Positions 46,584 through 57,321 of a stretch of DNA of 64,000 bases are shown one piece after another. Made by a program: the position numbers and the translations under genes. The notes beneath the pieces were generated by a model. That model saw only the letters and a program-made list of their open reading frames with translations, had not been told where the DNA came from and did no database searches. Source of the DNA: Sclerotiophoma versabilis (lineage: Eukaryota > Ascomycota > Dothideomycetes > Pleosporales > Didymellaceae). Numbering within the stretch: the stretch's first letter is position 1; each line of letters begins with the position of its first letter. The stretch spans positions 496,001 to 560,000 of the forward strand of contig JAAROD010000004.1 of NCBI GenBank assembly GCA_012274445.1. Reading direction: 5' to 3'.

Positions 46584-48876
46584 ATGACATCACTCACAGT
46601 TGTAAGTTTTGATCCATAAATGCTAATTCGATTATTTTAACAGAAAGAAGTGTGATACCTGTAGGGCGAGAAAGGTCTGTGGCGCTATGCAGCCTTGCTG
46701 AGCTCTTGATCTGACCAACTGACCAGGTCAAATGTGATCGAGACGATCCTTGTGGTAACTGCGTTGATTCGAACATACAATGTAACCGAACGGTGTCTGC
46801 AGGGCGAAGTGCATGCAGACGAAGAAGAGGTGTCGAGACGACTGCAACACCACAGAGCGCACAACGTATTGGATTCCAGACAAATTTCACACCATCACCT
46901 ACCAGGTCGAACAGTGTACCCCAATCGCCTTCGATCATAGAAGCACATGATTTCATTCGGCGAGAAATCACGTCTGGCAAACCTATGCCGGCTAATCGAC
47001 TGGCCGTTCTGAACTCAGCTATGGCGTTCGTCAGTCACATCAGTCAGAACACGAAGCATGACAACGCGGCTGGCGCAAGAAGTACGCGAGTTACGAATAT
47101 TCTCGAAGACATCAGCGCTCCCTCTGTGGAGCTTTTGTATTGGATGCTTCGTGGTAAGGCAGCCTTCCTGGGTTGGGGTTTTGTACTAATGGGAGTGTCA
47201 GAGCTCAAAGGAAGCACCATCGGACCGCATGTATTGGACTACTTCAAGCATGTCTCGCCGAAATCTCTAAAAGCTATGGGGCTCGCCCTGATCAATCGAA
47301 CAGGTGATGCTGACGCGCTCTTGCTCTACTCGATATGTGTCAACTCAGCAGCTTACAAATTCATCAACACTGTGTTGTCAGAGGGCGAAATTGGCAGTCT
47401 TGAAGATGGCTTGCGCGACCAGGCATCAAAGTACCTGCGAAGCGTCCAACTGGCAATGACACGCATTCATCTACTTGCTACCCCCTCACTGCTCTTCTTG
47501 CAGTCTTTACTATGCAGTGTGAGTTGCCGCGAATCGACCCCCAGAGCATGAAACAAAAGCACTAACAAGTAGCAGGCTTTCATTGCTCAGGGTCAGGGTG
47601 ACTCGGTATACTGCTGGGCATTTGTATCTGCTGCATGCAAAACCTGCGAGGACTTGAACCTCGAAACTCAAGTCATTGCCTGCGAGACAGAGACAGAAGA
47701 CGACTTGGAGCTTTACTACTGCTACGTGTGGTGCCACATACTTGACAAGAATTATTCGATGATGCTTGGTCGAACCCGTTGTCTTCTCAATCACGAAGGC
47801 CTGGATGCGGTGTTCTCTTCACCCTTGAACAGATCCCTTTCAGCCTTGCTTTCGACGTATCTGCTGTTTGTTCCTGTTCAGGCTATTTTCATCTTGGAAT
47901 TACACCCATTGAAAATTTCGAACCAGAGAGCATTGCTTTCGCGAGTAGAATACATGGTGGCAGATCTTCTAGATCGCCTGAAGCGCGTCCATGCGCGGAT
48001 CAGCGAGGTGCGGACCATCCATCCTGCTCAAAGAGCCCCTTTATTGACAGCAAATAGTTGCACGGTCCACCAAATTCCTGGAGTGGACTTCATATGGGCA
48101 CTGAATTGACCACAATACAATTCTCATACCACTCACTGCGTACTTCGATTCTCCGCTCGAAGCAGATCTGCTTACCAGCCAAACCTTACGTTGATTACGA
48201 CTGCCTCGAGTCAGCAAGAATGGCCATGTCGACACTAAGGAGTATTCAGGAAGCCGCTCTCACTCTTACCGACATTCGATCACACGTGGCATACATGCAT
48301 TGGTGAGCATATACTTGCATCTCATTCTCAAAGAGCTCGCTACTGACGGACCTAACCAGGACTGTACTTTACCACCCCTTGACACCATTCTTTGTCCTGT
48401 TCTGCAATGTGGTAGCTACCTCGGATCCAAACGATTTCCATACGCTTAAGCGCGTAACGGACGAGCTCGAAGGTCTTGTTGAGCTGTCTGCGTCGATTGC
48501 GAAACTGCAGGTGCTTTTCAAGTCCTTCATTGAGCTCTGTGAAGGTCTTGTGTCTGCAAAACGACAAAGAATCATTGCATTTAGCACTGAAGCAGACTTT
48601 CCGACATCGCAAGCCCAGCAAGTATCGTTTACGACCCCGCAGCCATCAGATCAGACTCCAACCACTTGTGCACTAGCCACCACGAGTGATCCCTACATGC
48701 TTTCACAGCCGAATTCTGTGCCATTTTATGAGCCTGCGCCCGACTTCACATTCACATCAGGCGGCACACCTGGCGAAATGGATCCAGGATGGGGTCTGTT
48801 CGATGTTCAACCCACGCTCGATTGGCTCGATGCCGACTTTTCGTTCTTTGACATTGAGCAGTATCAAGAAGGGTGA
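46584..48876 (+). CDS. Zn(II)2Cys6 transcription factor
   Basis: Nuclear DNA-binding regulator. Proposed exons: 46584-46601, 46648-46674, 46727-47518, 47576-48007, 48058-48302 and 48360-48876; 676 residues. The cluster CDTCRARKVKC, DRDDPCGNC and VDSNIQC gives C-x2-C-x6-C-x5-C-x2-C-x6-C, a perfect fungal binuclear zinc cluster, split by a 52-bp intron after RARK. It lies at the extreme N-terminus, followed by a Ser/Thr/Pro-rich linker and a mostly helical regulatory region, ending in an acidic, Phe/Trp-rich tail (LDWLDADFSFFDIEQ) that could activate transcription. Exon 1 is uncertain: the first acceptor, CAG at 46641-46643, leads at once to a stop, and only the AAG four bases on keeps the frame. 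The 3' end may also be spliced at 48873, with an acceptor at 48911-48913. Target genes are unknown; the neighbours are candidates. Confidence 0.82.
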
Positions 48877-49369
48877 GACAGAACTCAATTCACCTAAATC
48901 AATTTGCTTGCAGTATCCGTGTATTGCTGGTAGTGGAACCACTCGACGGTGAAGAATTCACCTTCTACCCGAGTCTTATGGTCAAATGCTTCTCGTCTTG
49001 ACAGGACGATAAAGTTTTCACCGAAAGAGCCAACATAGATGAAAATACGGCATCTCTTTGCACTCAGCCGCACGCCAAACTGCCGGCCAATTTTGTTCGT
49101 TCTCTCGATTCTACACATGAAGTGCACCGAGCGTGAATGCGAAGTCTTGGCTCGCCGGCTAAAAATAGTCGGGCACACCGCGGCGACGACACTACCGGAC
49201 CAACATAAGGCGAGATCGAATGATACAAACAGAATATTTGAACTTGAATTAAGCAGCTTTACAGGCACTCATGCAAATTTCGCAGTTAATATTGCCGATA
49301 TCGTTCCTTTCAGCAATTCCACATTCGCTGCATCACAACAGTCACGTGCCATCATATTGATTCAACAAG
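48877..49369. other. Intergenic between regulator and arrestin-like gene
   Basis: Short spacer. A possible last exon of the Zn2Cys6 gene (48914 to about 49002) could lie here. Otherwise it is promoter of the arrestin-like gene. Confidence 0.45.
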
Positions 49370-50777
49370 ATGGACGTGCGACTACACCTTGAAGACTGCA
49401 CAAGGATATTCTTCAGTGGAGACTCAATCTTTGGTAAGATCAACATCTTTTGTGCGCAAAAAACGATAATATCGGAACTCGCAGCAACCCTGATTGGCGA
49501 GAGCACATCATCTTTGACTGGTGCACCTGGACTGTTGTTTTCGCGCAGGGAAGAGGAGAGGCATATCATCGTACAAGAAGAGTACCAGATAGTTCCAACT
49601 TTGCGTACATCGGATCTTCGACTTCAAGCAGGCTGTCACAGCTTTGATGTCCGGCTGCGAGTGCCATGGGTTCAGGATTGCTCTTTGTGTCCACCGAATA
49701 CCCCAGTTGAGGATGAGTATTGCTATGACTTGAAGTTTGGAAATTCAACGTCAATACGACAGCTTCCACCATCGATGACGGATCTACAAAAGGGAAACGA
49801 GATTACATATCGTGTTGATGTGGTTATCACCACGATACGCAACATGTTCAAAAGTCGAACAGTGAAGGTACAATCCCTTGTAAACCTTAAACCTAATATC
49901 TAATGTCACACAGAGCTGTCCAATCACAATATGGCCGGTCGATAGATACGCAGGCCAACACGACTGCGGTCCCACATCGAACGCAGCAATCACAACGGCA
50001 CGTGCGACTGTACTAGGGCCAAATTCCATACCACTCCCTTTGCATGTTCAGGTGAAAGAAATCCCTGGCCAAATCCCAGCTGAAGTCCTCATAACAGCGA
50101 TGTTCCAGCCGGACTTTCAGCTTGTTAAAAGTTCCAGTACCGATAAGCGATCGCCACAGAACCGCAGGGTGACCATGGATCTCTATATCAAGAAGCTCAA
50201 TCATCATCCAAACGATCTATACCTACAGTCTTTCCAGATGCTGCTCGTCGGCTACACCGACATTCGTACCGGCTCTGCTACACATGGACACATGACATTC
50301 TGGACATTGCAGTCACTTAGTAACATTGGACTACAAATCTCCTCGGCATCAGATCCATCCGGAACGCAATATAAGATCGATTCGAGACTATGGAACAACG
50401 TCACACTAGATGACAGTGTGGTGCCGCAGTTTTCGACTTGCAATCTGGAACGGAGATATGAACTTGAAATTTTGATGGGTTGGCAGTGTCAAAGTGGTGA
50501 GCATGTTGGGAGAGTGTTCTTTGTACAGGCCAGGACACCTGTGCGAATCTCTTCGGGCATACTACCCAGCAAGGATAACGAGGAGATCGAGTCTACATGG
50601 TGCAATAATGATCTGCAGACAACTGCAAATTGCAAGGAATCACGACCGTTGATGGATGAGAGACCACAAAGAGCCTGCGCCAGGGTTTCCGCACCACCCG
50701 CCTACGACGAAGCCGTGAGAATCGCCATTTACAATGGGCTGAAAGGTTTTGAGATGAGAAATGCCGGTGGTTGGTGA
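49370..50777 (+). CDS. Arrestin-like (ART family) adaptor with C-terminal PPxY motif
   Basis: Cytosolic adaptor expected to bind membrane transporters and recruit a Rsp5/NEDD4-type ubiquitin ligase for endocytosis. Exons 49370-49867 and 49914-50777 (46-bp intron) encode 453 residues. The N-terminus MDVRLHLEDCTRIFFSGDSIFGKI is the first strand pair of a fungal arrestin N domain. The middle shows the expected beta-rich pattern, including EYQIVPTLRTSDLRLQAGCHSFDVRLRVP in two adjoining strands, and a C domain beginning near PLPLHVQVKEIPGQIP. The tail contains APPAYDEA, whose PPAY (50694-50705, about residue 427) fits a WW-domain ligand. No signal peptide or membrane segment is seen. Cargo is unknown; transporters elsewhere in the window are not evidence of pairing. 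Confidence 0.8.
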
Positions 50778-52767
50778 GATTTAGGACTTGTAGATTGTCT
50801 TATGAGACTAAAATGGTTCATCGCACGATCAAGGGCGAGCGTTCCACAATACAGATTAGCCGCTTGGAACCAGATTGCCCCTCAAGACAAGTTTGTCGGC
50901 TGCGCTGAACTTTGTTATCCAATCGAGCTCCATTAAGAGTTGGGATATGGGGTCAAGGTTGCAGTACTTTCCCATCTTCCCAAATAGCGCAGCATCATCA
51001 ATGAGTCTGTATCGTGGCTGCTGTCATATCTCCGCATCCTAACCAGAATTTCGTTCTGTCGCATCGAATACGAATTTACTCAATCAATTCCCATCTCGTT
51101 GTCATGGCCTCTGTATAACTGTGCGTCGTCATCATCATTGAGCAGACTTGAGCAGGTTTGGCCAGCCATGAAGCGAGCTAGACTCTCCTTCGGGCCTTCC
51201 GAATACGCCTTATAGCCTTGGGAAAATCAACGTACTTTTTGATGATCATGCAATTATCCAGAGCGCACTTACGTATTTCCATAACTTCTGGCCGCAGAAC
51301 ATATCTGTCACGCTGGGAACATGAATTGGAATCTCTTACTCTGAGCTGCTATCAATACTCTTGCTATGCCGTTTCGGGTCATGTATGGAAGAATCATGTA
51401 TATAAGAGACTGGTTGGTACGACTCATGTGAATGGGTCGAAGATTGGCGAAGAGAATGCTTGATAGTCAGCTTAAGCCCCGGAGTTGCACTTGACCTGTG
51501 CCTTCACAGCTACTCTACTCGCCAGTAAGATGTGGTAAGAACGAAAGGGATTTTGATAATAGCTGCAATCGGAAAGCTTTTCTTTTCCCTGCGTACAGCA
51601 GGGTTAGTGGTGAAGGTCTGGTAACCACACAACGATGAGCTTAGGACAAACAGAAGAGAACCAAAAAAAATCCTTTAAGAACTGCTGTTTCCTTGGAACA
51701 TTTGCGATTGTTAGATATAGGAAACAGAGTTGAACTTCTCTTTAGTGATGTAGGACAGTTTCTTTGCCCTCAGGTTCTCAATTTTGGCAAAAACATACAA
51801 CAGCGGGTATTCGCTAGTGGTCACCCACCTAACTACTAATCCGCCGGTACGTTGCTTAAATAGGGCTGAGCGAACGGGAAGCCTTGTTTTCAACGTCCTA
51901 TGGTCGTATGTGAAATATGCGAACAATATTATGTATTATAATCCCACAACATGTGCAAGAAATCAGCGTCCTTCCTCTCGTACAGTCTTCTGTTTGATCA
52001 TTACATCTGCAGTGTGAGCTTCTCTTCTAGTGTCCAGTATAAAGAGACGAGCTTTTCCAAGCTAAGAAGAGTAGATTGTTAATCGGATAGAGATAGGTCT
52101 GCTTCACTGTAGCGATTTGCTCACACAACAGTCTCGCATTATGAGCGTTGTTACTCTCGCACATTCGCGCCATCTGAGCACCCAGAATTTCTGCTATCAC
52201 TATGCGTAATACCCTCTGCTTATCTTTCTTCTGATGCTTTCAGCTCGATCGGAGAAAACTGCGGGGAAACAGGCGTCATCACTATTGTCACTCTACTGCT
52301 TTCCTTCCACGAGCGTATAGATAGGGCAGCAGCTGCCCATTCCTTCCCCGCTGATGCCCAAGGCTTTTAGCAAATCAAAGGTAGCGTGTCTGTGTTGCTT
52401 GGCTCATGCCTCCATGTTGTACTGTGAGTAGGTGGATACACACAGTTAGCACCGCCTTCCTGTAACCCCAGCATCTCATCTTCAACATCCTTCTTTCATG
52501 CATCCCACACGTTTCTTTCATACATCAGCGTCCTCGATCAATGTACCGGGCCATCTCTATCCACGTCCACATCCAGAACCGCACCTTATCAATGAATTTC
52601 AAAGTTTAACCCCTTCCTTTCTAACTGCATCTAAATCACAGTAGCTTACTTAGCTACCTATTACAGTTACCCTGGTGTATGACGGACCTAGACACCTGAC
52701 AGTATGACTGGAATAAATACAGATTTACGTGTAGGGGTCCCGTACGTTTCATATCGATGGATATCTG
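50778..52767. other. AT-rich gene-poor stretch, left part
   Basis: Composition becomes AT-rich with many TpA steps and frequent stops in all frames. Short open frames only, no recognised gene or intact mobile element. It looks like the edge of a decayed, repeat-type compartment. Confidence 0.5.
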
Positions 52768-53271
52768 CTAGCCTAGGTGCTGATTTTTGCGTCGCTGGTT
52801 TGACTTTAGTGAAGGTATGAGGGTGACGGCGTACGACTGATCCTTCAAGAGCCTCAGCATCTTACGACCCCTCCACAGTGTATGTATAATGAGCCTGAGG
52901 AAAGCCCACTTTGCCAGCCCACCTAGACTTTTTATCGCTCTCTTCCTGGCAACCCATCCACCATTGAGTTGCAGCACTTTGACAACAATGCGCACAGCAG
53001 GATGGCTCCTAGGTGTAATATGAACTTCTTTGACGTACTCATCAATGAAGTTCGACCAGCTTTTGTCTATTTGCTCTCCGTCCGATGGTAGTGCGATCAG
53101 TGCATCCAAAAGAAACTGGACGTACACGAGATCACATGCAGGTACTGTGGTATGCCTATACAGGGTACCTCCATGAAACCGGTAAAATGGAGTGTAATTT
53201 TCGTCAGTAGAATCGCGCTTGAGCTTGAGCGAGATCTTAAGTAGGCTTTTGACGAGTTCGAGATTTACGCA
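52768..53271 (-). CDS. Hypothetical protein fragment or terminal exon
   Basis: An open frame of 167 codons without an obvious start: it begins after a TAG that could be a 3' splice site (GATGTAG before TGCGTAAATC). Conservative starts inside give about 119 residues. The protein is basic, with VHITPRSHPAVRIVVKVLQL and a C-terminal Lys/Arg-rich end. I recognise no family. The open length is notable against the stop-rich surroundings, so it is either a young gene, a terminal exon, or a less decayed relic. Confidence 0.35.
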   Translation of the reverse strand, partial: CVNLELVKSLLKISLKLKRDSTDENYTPFYRFHGGTLYRHTTVPACDLVYVQFLLDALIALPSDGEQIDKSWSNFIDEYVKEVHITPRSHPAVRIVVKVLQLNGGWVARKRAIKSLGGLAKWAFLRLIIHTLWRGRKMLRLLKDQSYAVTLIPSLKSNQRRKNQHLG

Positions 53272-53401
53272 CTACATCAATAAGCTAAGTGCCTACTGCT
53301 TATTAGTAAGAACATAACATTGCTAATTGCCAGCGCCTTAGTCAAGCTAAGTTTAAGAAATAAGAGGATACGCCTAACTATGAAGATAATGGACGGACTC
53401 A

Positions 53402-53833
53402 TATTCACTCAAAATACACGTACGGGTGTTTGCGCTTGCAGATCAGTATGATATCCCAGAGCTGGGCTCTTTGGCTGTACAAAAGGACTACGATAGCTGC
53501 ATGAGCTTATAGTCGCCACAAGAATTCTTAACAAGCATAAAAGACGTTTACAAGGCTACGCCCCGCTCTGTCGGAGCACTTCGGGACACAGTCTGCAAAG
53601 TCATGCAGAAACACTTGCCGCTTATACATCAAGACAAGGATATCTGAAGATTGTATAAGAAGACTCTAGATGAAGCTCCAGGATCCATAAAGGATCTCTT
53701 AAAGCGATATGCATGTAGTTCACTGTACGGGTACTCCTCCTGTGGCCCAGGTCAGCCGATAGATATTTTTCAGACAAGATGCGAGACATGCAGAAGAGGC
53801 AATACGGGCGGTAAGTCACACTACAGTCAGTGA
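53402..53833 (+). pseudogene. Decayed BTB/POZ-domain protein gene (C-terminal part)
   Basis: One reading frame gives VRVFALADQYDIPELGSLAV, the end of a fungal BTB domain. The usual downstream region follows (SPQEFLTSIKDVYKATP, LRDTVCKVMQKHLPLI) and a Cys-rich end (SSCGPGQPIDIF and RCETC). The frame is broken by TAG after DYDSCMSL and by TGA after HQDKDI. The N-terminal half of the BTB domain is not found upstream. Lost function is clear from the stops; the family is inferred from motif pattern. Confidence 0.6.
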
Positions 53834-54335
53834 AGATAAGAGCAAGTCTTGAAGACTTTTCTCTCCTCGCGTTGTAAGCAGATGGTCCGATGCGGATTTG
53901 GGCGACCTTGCCTCAGAGCCGGCGACCATCATGAGGTAGAAGGCATTTTTGGGAGATCGGGTCTCATCACTCAACATTGGCCATTATATTCTTCGAAAGG
54001 TTATGAGGAGTGGTGTGAAGTATGCGCTCGTTACCAGACGATCCACTGAGTCTGCAATCGATCTTCATCGATTAGTTTATCGAGATCTACGCGAGTGACT
54101 GGAAGTGAAGGACCAGCTCAGACAGTGGACTTGCTACGCATTGTATTTAGTTATACTACTAAGGGCGCTGTGTATAAATTATAGATCTACTACCAAACCA
54201 TTAACAAGGATAATCTCCCTTTACAGCATATAGCATGTTTAGGAGCGTAGTGGAGTATATTCAATTAGCATGCTAGTAAGTTTGTATCAGCGCTGGCGGT
54301 CATCTTTTCTTAGGGTATGAATGTGTTATATCCGC
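53834..54335. other. AT-rich spacer between two pseudogenes
   Basis: No recognised gene. One 66-codon open frame (53849-54049) is present but shows no family features. Confidence 0.45.
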
Positions 54336-55665
54336 AGATTGTGGGAGTATTAGACAGAGATCTTGACGCGGCGAACCCTGCTGAATGACTTGCATCCTTC
54401 AACGACTTTGTCAGCCACCTTGAAACCTCATGGCAGATTCCGAGACATATTCAGAAGACCTCTTGTTCCTATCAGCCACCAGGCAGCGTAGCCGCTTGTA
54501 GTGGCGATCAGCAGTGGTTGTGAAGATGTAGCAAGCATTCTACTAGGTCATAGTGTGAAACACGAGCGGCCGGATATCTGGGAGGCATTGGACGTTCTCG
54601 AAAACACCGGTAGCAAAACGGCACTCGAATTGGTTTTCAACAGTGGATGGGCAATAGATCAGCTGATGAACGAAAACGCTACATCGATTCTTAGGTAAGA
54701 AATGATTTCGCAGTAGGGGTTCTTGCATTTGATGACGCAGTCATAGTTACTTCGTTAGCCAGCATCAGGGTTTGATCGAATGGTGCCTGTATCTAGACGC
54801 TTCACCTAATGTCTCTTGTCTGATAGGCGAAAATGCTATGCACCGTGCAGCAGCGTTTAGGTCTCTGGGCACATTAGAGCTCCTTATAAGCCATGGTAGG
54901 ATCATTGCAGAGACAGACCTAGTAGCACATGCAGCTCTAGCGTGTTGCAGCGGTGACTGAGGCTGAGTGGAGATTATTAAGTTCCTGCTCGATAAAGGCG
55001 CCCCTATTGATGCGTATTACATAGGCCACAGCGAACGTTGGAATACTGCGATTAATTCCCTAATCTTAACGTATGGTTGGCAGAACGCGCTACACTTTGC
55101 GGTATCATACAGTAAGAAAGAACTGGTAGAGACGCTACTTTCGAGAGGAGCGGATAAGGCACTGAAGATGTTCTCCTTGCGGACGAAGCTCAAGCAGAAG
55201 GAACCATTGGCGCTTGCTTCCCTGTTTGGGCACGAAGAGACTACAACACTTTTGTGATGGTTAGTTGGAACCGTACTAGTCGCTTCAACATGAGCACATT
55301 TCACACCATCTGCGTGGGCACTCATCTTGGCATCGAGTCTACGCAGCCAATATATCAGACAGCACAGCACCTGCCAGTTTCACTATAGCATTGGAAGGAT
55401 AATTTTCGCTCAGACCTCAGTATGTGGGTTCTTAGCTGCCTATCAGGCTTTAATATAACGCCACAGTGGTGCTTCTTGCTCAGTGTCCCAATCAGTGGGC
55501 GCATAAGGATATCTGAAGTGCAGTCGACGCACTCAATACGAGGATTTATCTGCACTTTCAGGCAACCTCTCAGCCTGCTCTACAGAACTTATCCAACGCG
55601 GCCCATGGTGCAGCATCCGTGGTGCGGCATCCGTGGACACAGGGAGACGAGGGTGCGCCATGTAG
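54336..55665 (+). pseudogene. Decayed ankyrin-repeat protein gene
   Basis: Pieces of one gene can be followed over 1.3 kb. They include ISSGCEDVASILLGHS, LIEWCLYLDASPNVS, GENAMHRAAAFRSLGTLELL and VEIIKFLLDKGAPIDAYY. Further on come NALHFAVSYSKKELVETLL, LALASLFGHEETTTLL and, after a broken stretch, CSTELIQRG. These fit ankyrin repeat periodicity (GxTALHxAA.. and VxxLLxxGA). A likely intron begins at GTAAGA just after 54694 (acceptor at about 54740). In-frame stops include two TGAs just before VEIIKF, TGA after TTTLL and TAAs further down; a frame change occurs near 54500. Some changes (CAA/CAG to TAA/TAG) fit CpA-to-TpA mutation as in RIP, others do not. Confidence 0.65.
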
Positions 55666-56952
55666 ATTTCAAGGTTACATTGCGCGCATGTGTGCAGCAT
55701 TAGGCGCTTCTTGTGTACAATCACACATAATCTCTTACTTCTATATGTAAAGCTTTAGCAGTTATAGTCACTATTATTAAGATATAATAAGTTAAAATTG
55801 TGGTGCAACCCTTACGTAGGTGGGCTAAAACTAGAGGGTTGAGCTCAGTGGTCTTGAATTCAAGGCAGTGAAGGTGCTTGCACTAGCCTTACGAAGGAGC
55901 TCGTATTCATTACATCATAGCCCTACTAAAGCTGTCCTACCAACTCAAAAGACACGAGCTCCTCTTCTTGGCTGAGGATCTACAGTGCATACAACAAGGA
56001 CATTTGGTGCATACCCGGAGTTCTAGGCTGCTAAGCGTTGACTGACGATACCTACTGGTATGGACAAGCACGGCGCGAACACTAAAGCTCGAAGGTGGTA
56101 AACTTAGCTAAAACCTGCTGCATCGCACGAGCGAAACAGGCTGCAAGAGGCTGGCAATGTGCTACAAGGCAGATTTTGGCCTGCAAACCCAATGCGCACC
56201 TCCTCCAAGCCTGCGCAGGCCTCTGTTAGGTAGCTACAGGCAGGTGAAGTTGTGTTGTTAAGTGGACGTCACTCGTAGCTGTGCCTGGAATGGCTTGGCC
56301 ACCACCGATACTGGCAAGGTCGGAACACCAAATCTGTTCCCTCATCGACATAGATCTCCACCACATTTGAAGCCTGCACGGCTTGGAGAAGGTGTGTAGT
56401 AGATCTGCACGTCCAAACTTGCCTTCTAACGCGCTGCATACCTCTTTCAGCTATAATCCAGCAGATAGTAACTTAGCGGCAAAGTTGTTGTACGCCTATT
56501 GGCCAGATAATTGTTAGGTCAGAGCTTAGCGCATGAAGTCTCCAAGTTGCCGACCTGCGTATATTCTTGGCCGTCTTGAAAGATACGGGCTCCTTCCTAC
56601 ACCAGTACGGGGATGTACGCGAGACTGGGTTGCCTTACATTAGAGAATGCAAGAATTAATTAGAAGAAGTAAAATATCCTATTACAGAGCTTCTTCATCC
56701 ACTACTCTCAGGATGTACGCAAAGCCAAGTCGCTAAGATTTATTGGGGATGAAATATATAAAAGGACTATTTACTCCTATCTAAATTTCATCACCTGCCT
56801 ACTCCACACAGTTAATCCTTCTTGGTCATTGCATAACATTAGTAAGATGATAGAACTTCCTAAATTATTTTTACTCTTAGATAGCTTAATGCTTACAAGT
56901 AAAAGAAACCCACAACACGCTCAGAAATCCAAAAACTCAGCAATATAAAACA
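55666..56952. other. AT-rich spacer upstream of the secreted-protein gene
   Basis: Mostly stop-rich. A 40-codon coding-like piece (56537-56659, with ADLRIFLAVLKDTGSF) may be another relic. The right end carries the TATA box of the next gene. Confidence 0.5.
56755..56765 (+). promoter_or_regulatory. TATA box of the small secreted protein gene
   Basis: TATATAAAAGG, a near-ideal TATA element 188 bp upstream of the ATG at 56953, followed by a C/T-rich stretch suitable for transcription start sites. Confidence 0.6.
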
Positions 56953-57321
56953 ATGCAGCTCCAGACATTCCTCCTTGCTGGCCTAGCCCTAGCCACCAGC
57001 GCCGCTGCTGATCGTATCCTGACAACCAGGCGTTGCTTCGCGACTGGAGGATGCACCACCGATAGTGGAGAATGGTACAATAACAATGGTGGCAGATTTG
57101 GGGTTAATGCCAATGAGGGCTGCCGGAATCCCGGTGTCCCAGGTATATACAACGTTTGCATGGATTGGGGAAATGGCAGAGCGCATTTTGATGCTACTGG
57201 TCAGAATAAGAGGTGCTTGAGGAAGCAGGGAGATTTCAACCAACGCATATGCGGCGGTCCTCCCAACGCAGAAAACCGGTGCTCCCAGCAATGGTGGGAG
57301 GAAGTGGCTTGCACTTGGTAA
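56953..57321 (+). CDS. Small secreted cysteine-rich protein, effector candidate
   Basis: Intronless, 122 residues. The N-terminus MQLQTFLLAGLALATSAAA is a clear signal peptide with cleavage expected after residue 19. LTTRR follows, whose RR could be a Kex2-type site just before Cys28. The mature part has eight cysteines, at 28, 34, 57, 69, 88, 100, 110 and 120, enough for four disulfides, and is rich in Gly, Asn and Trp. No domain is recognised. It stands alone in an AT-rich region with pseudogenes on both sides yet has no defect and a strong TATA box, which argues for recent selection. Small size, secretion, cysteines and location are the usual hallmarks of fungal effectors; an antimicrobial role is also possible. 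Function is inferred, not shown. Confidence 0.85.
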   Translation: MQLQTFLLAGLALATSAAADRILTTRRCFATGGCTTDSGEWYNNNGGRFGVNANEGCRNPGVPGIYNVCMDWGNGRAHFDATGQNKRCLRKQGDFNQRICGGPPNAENRCSQQWWEEVACTW

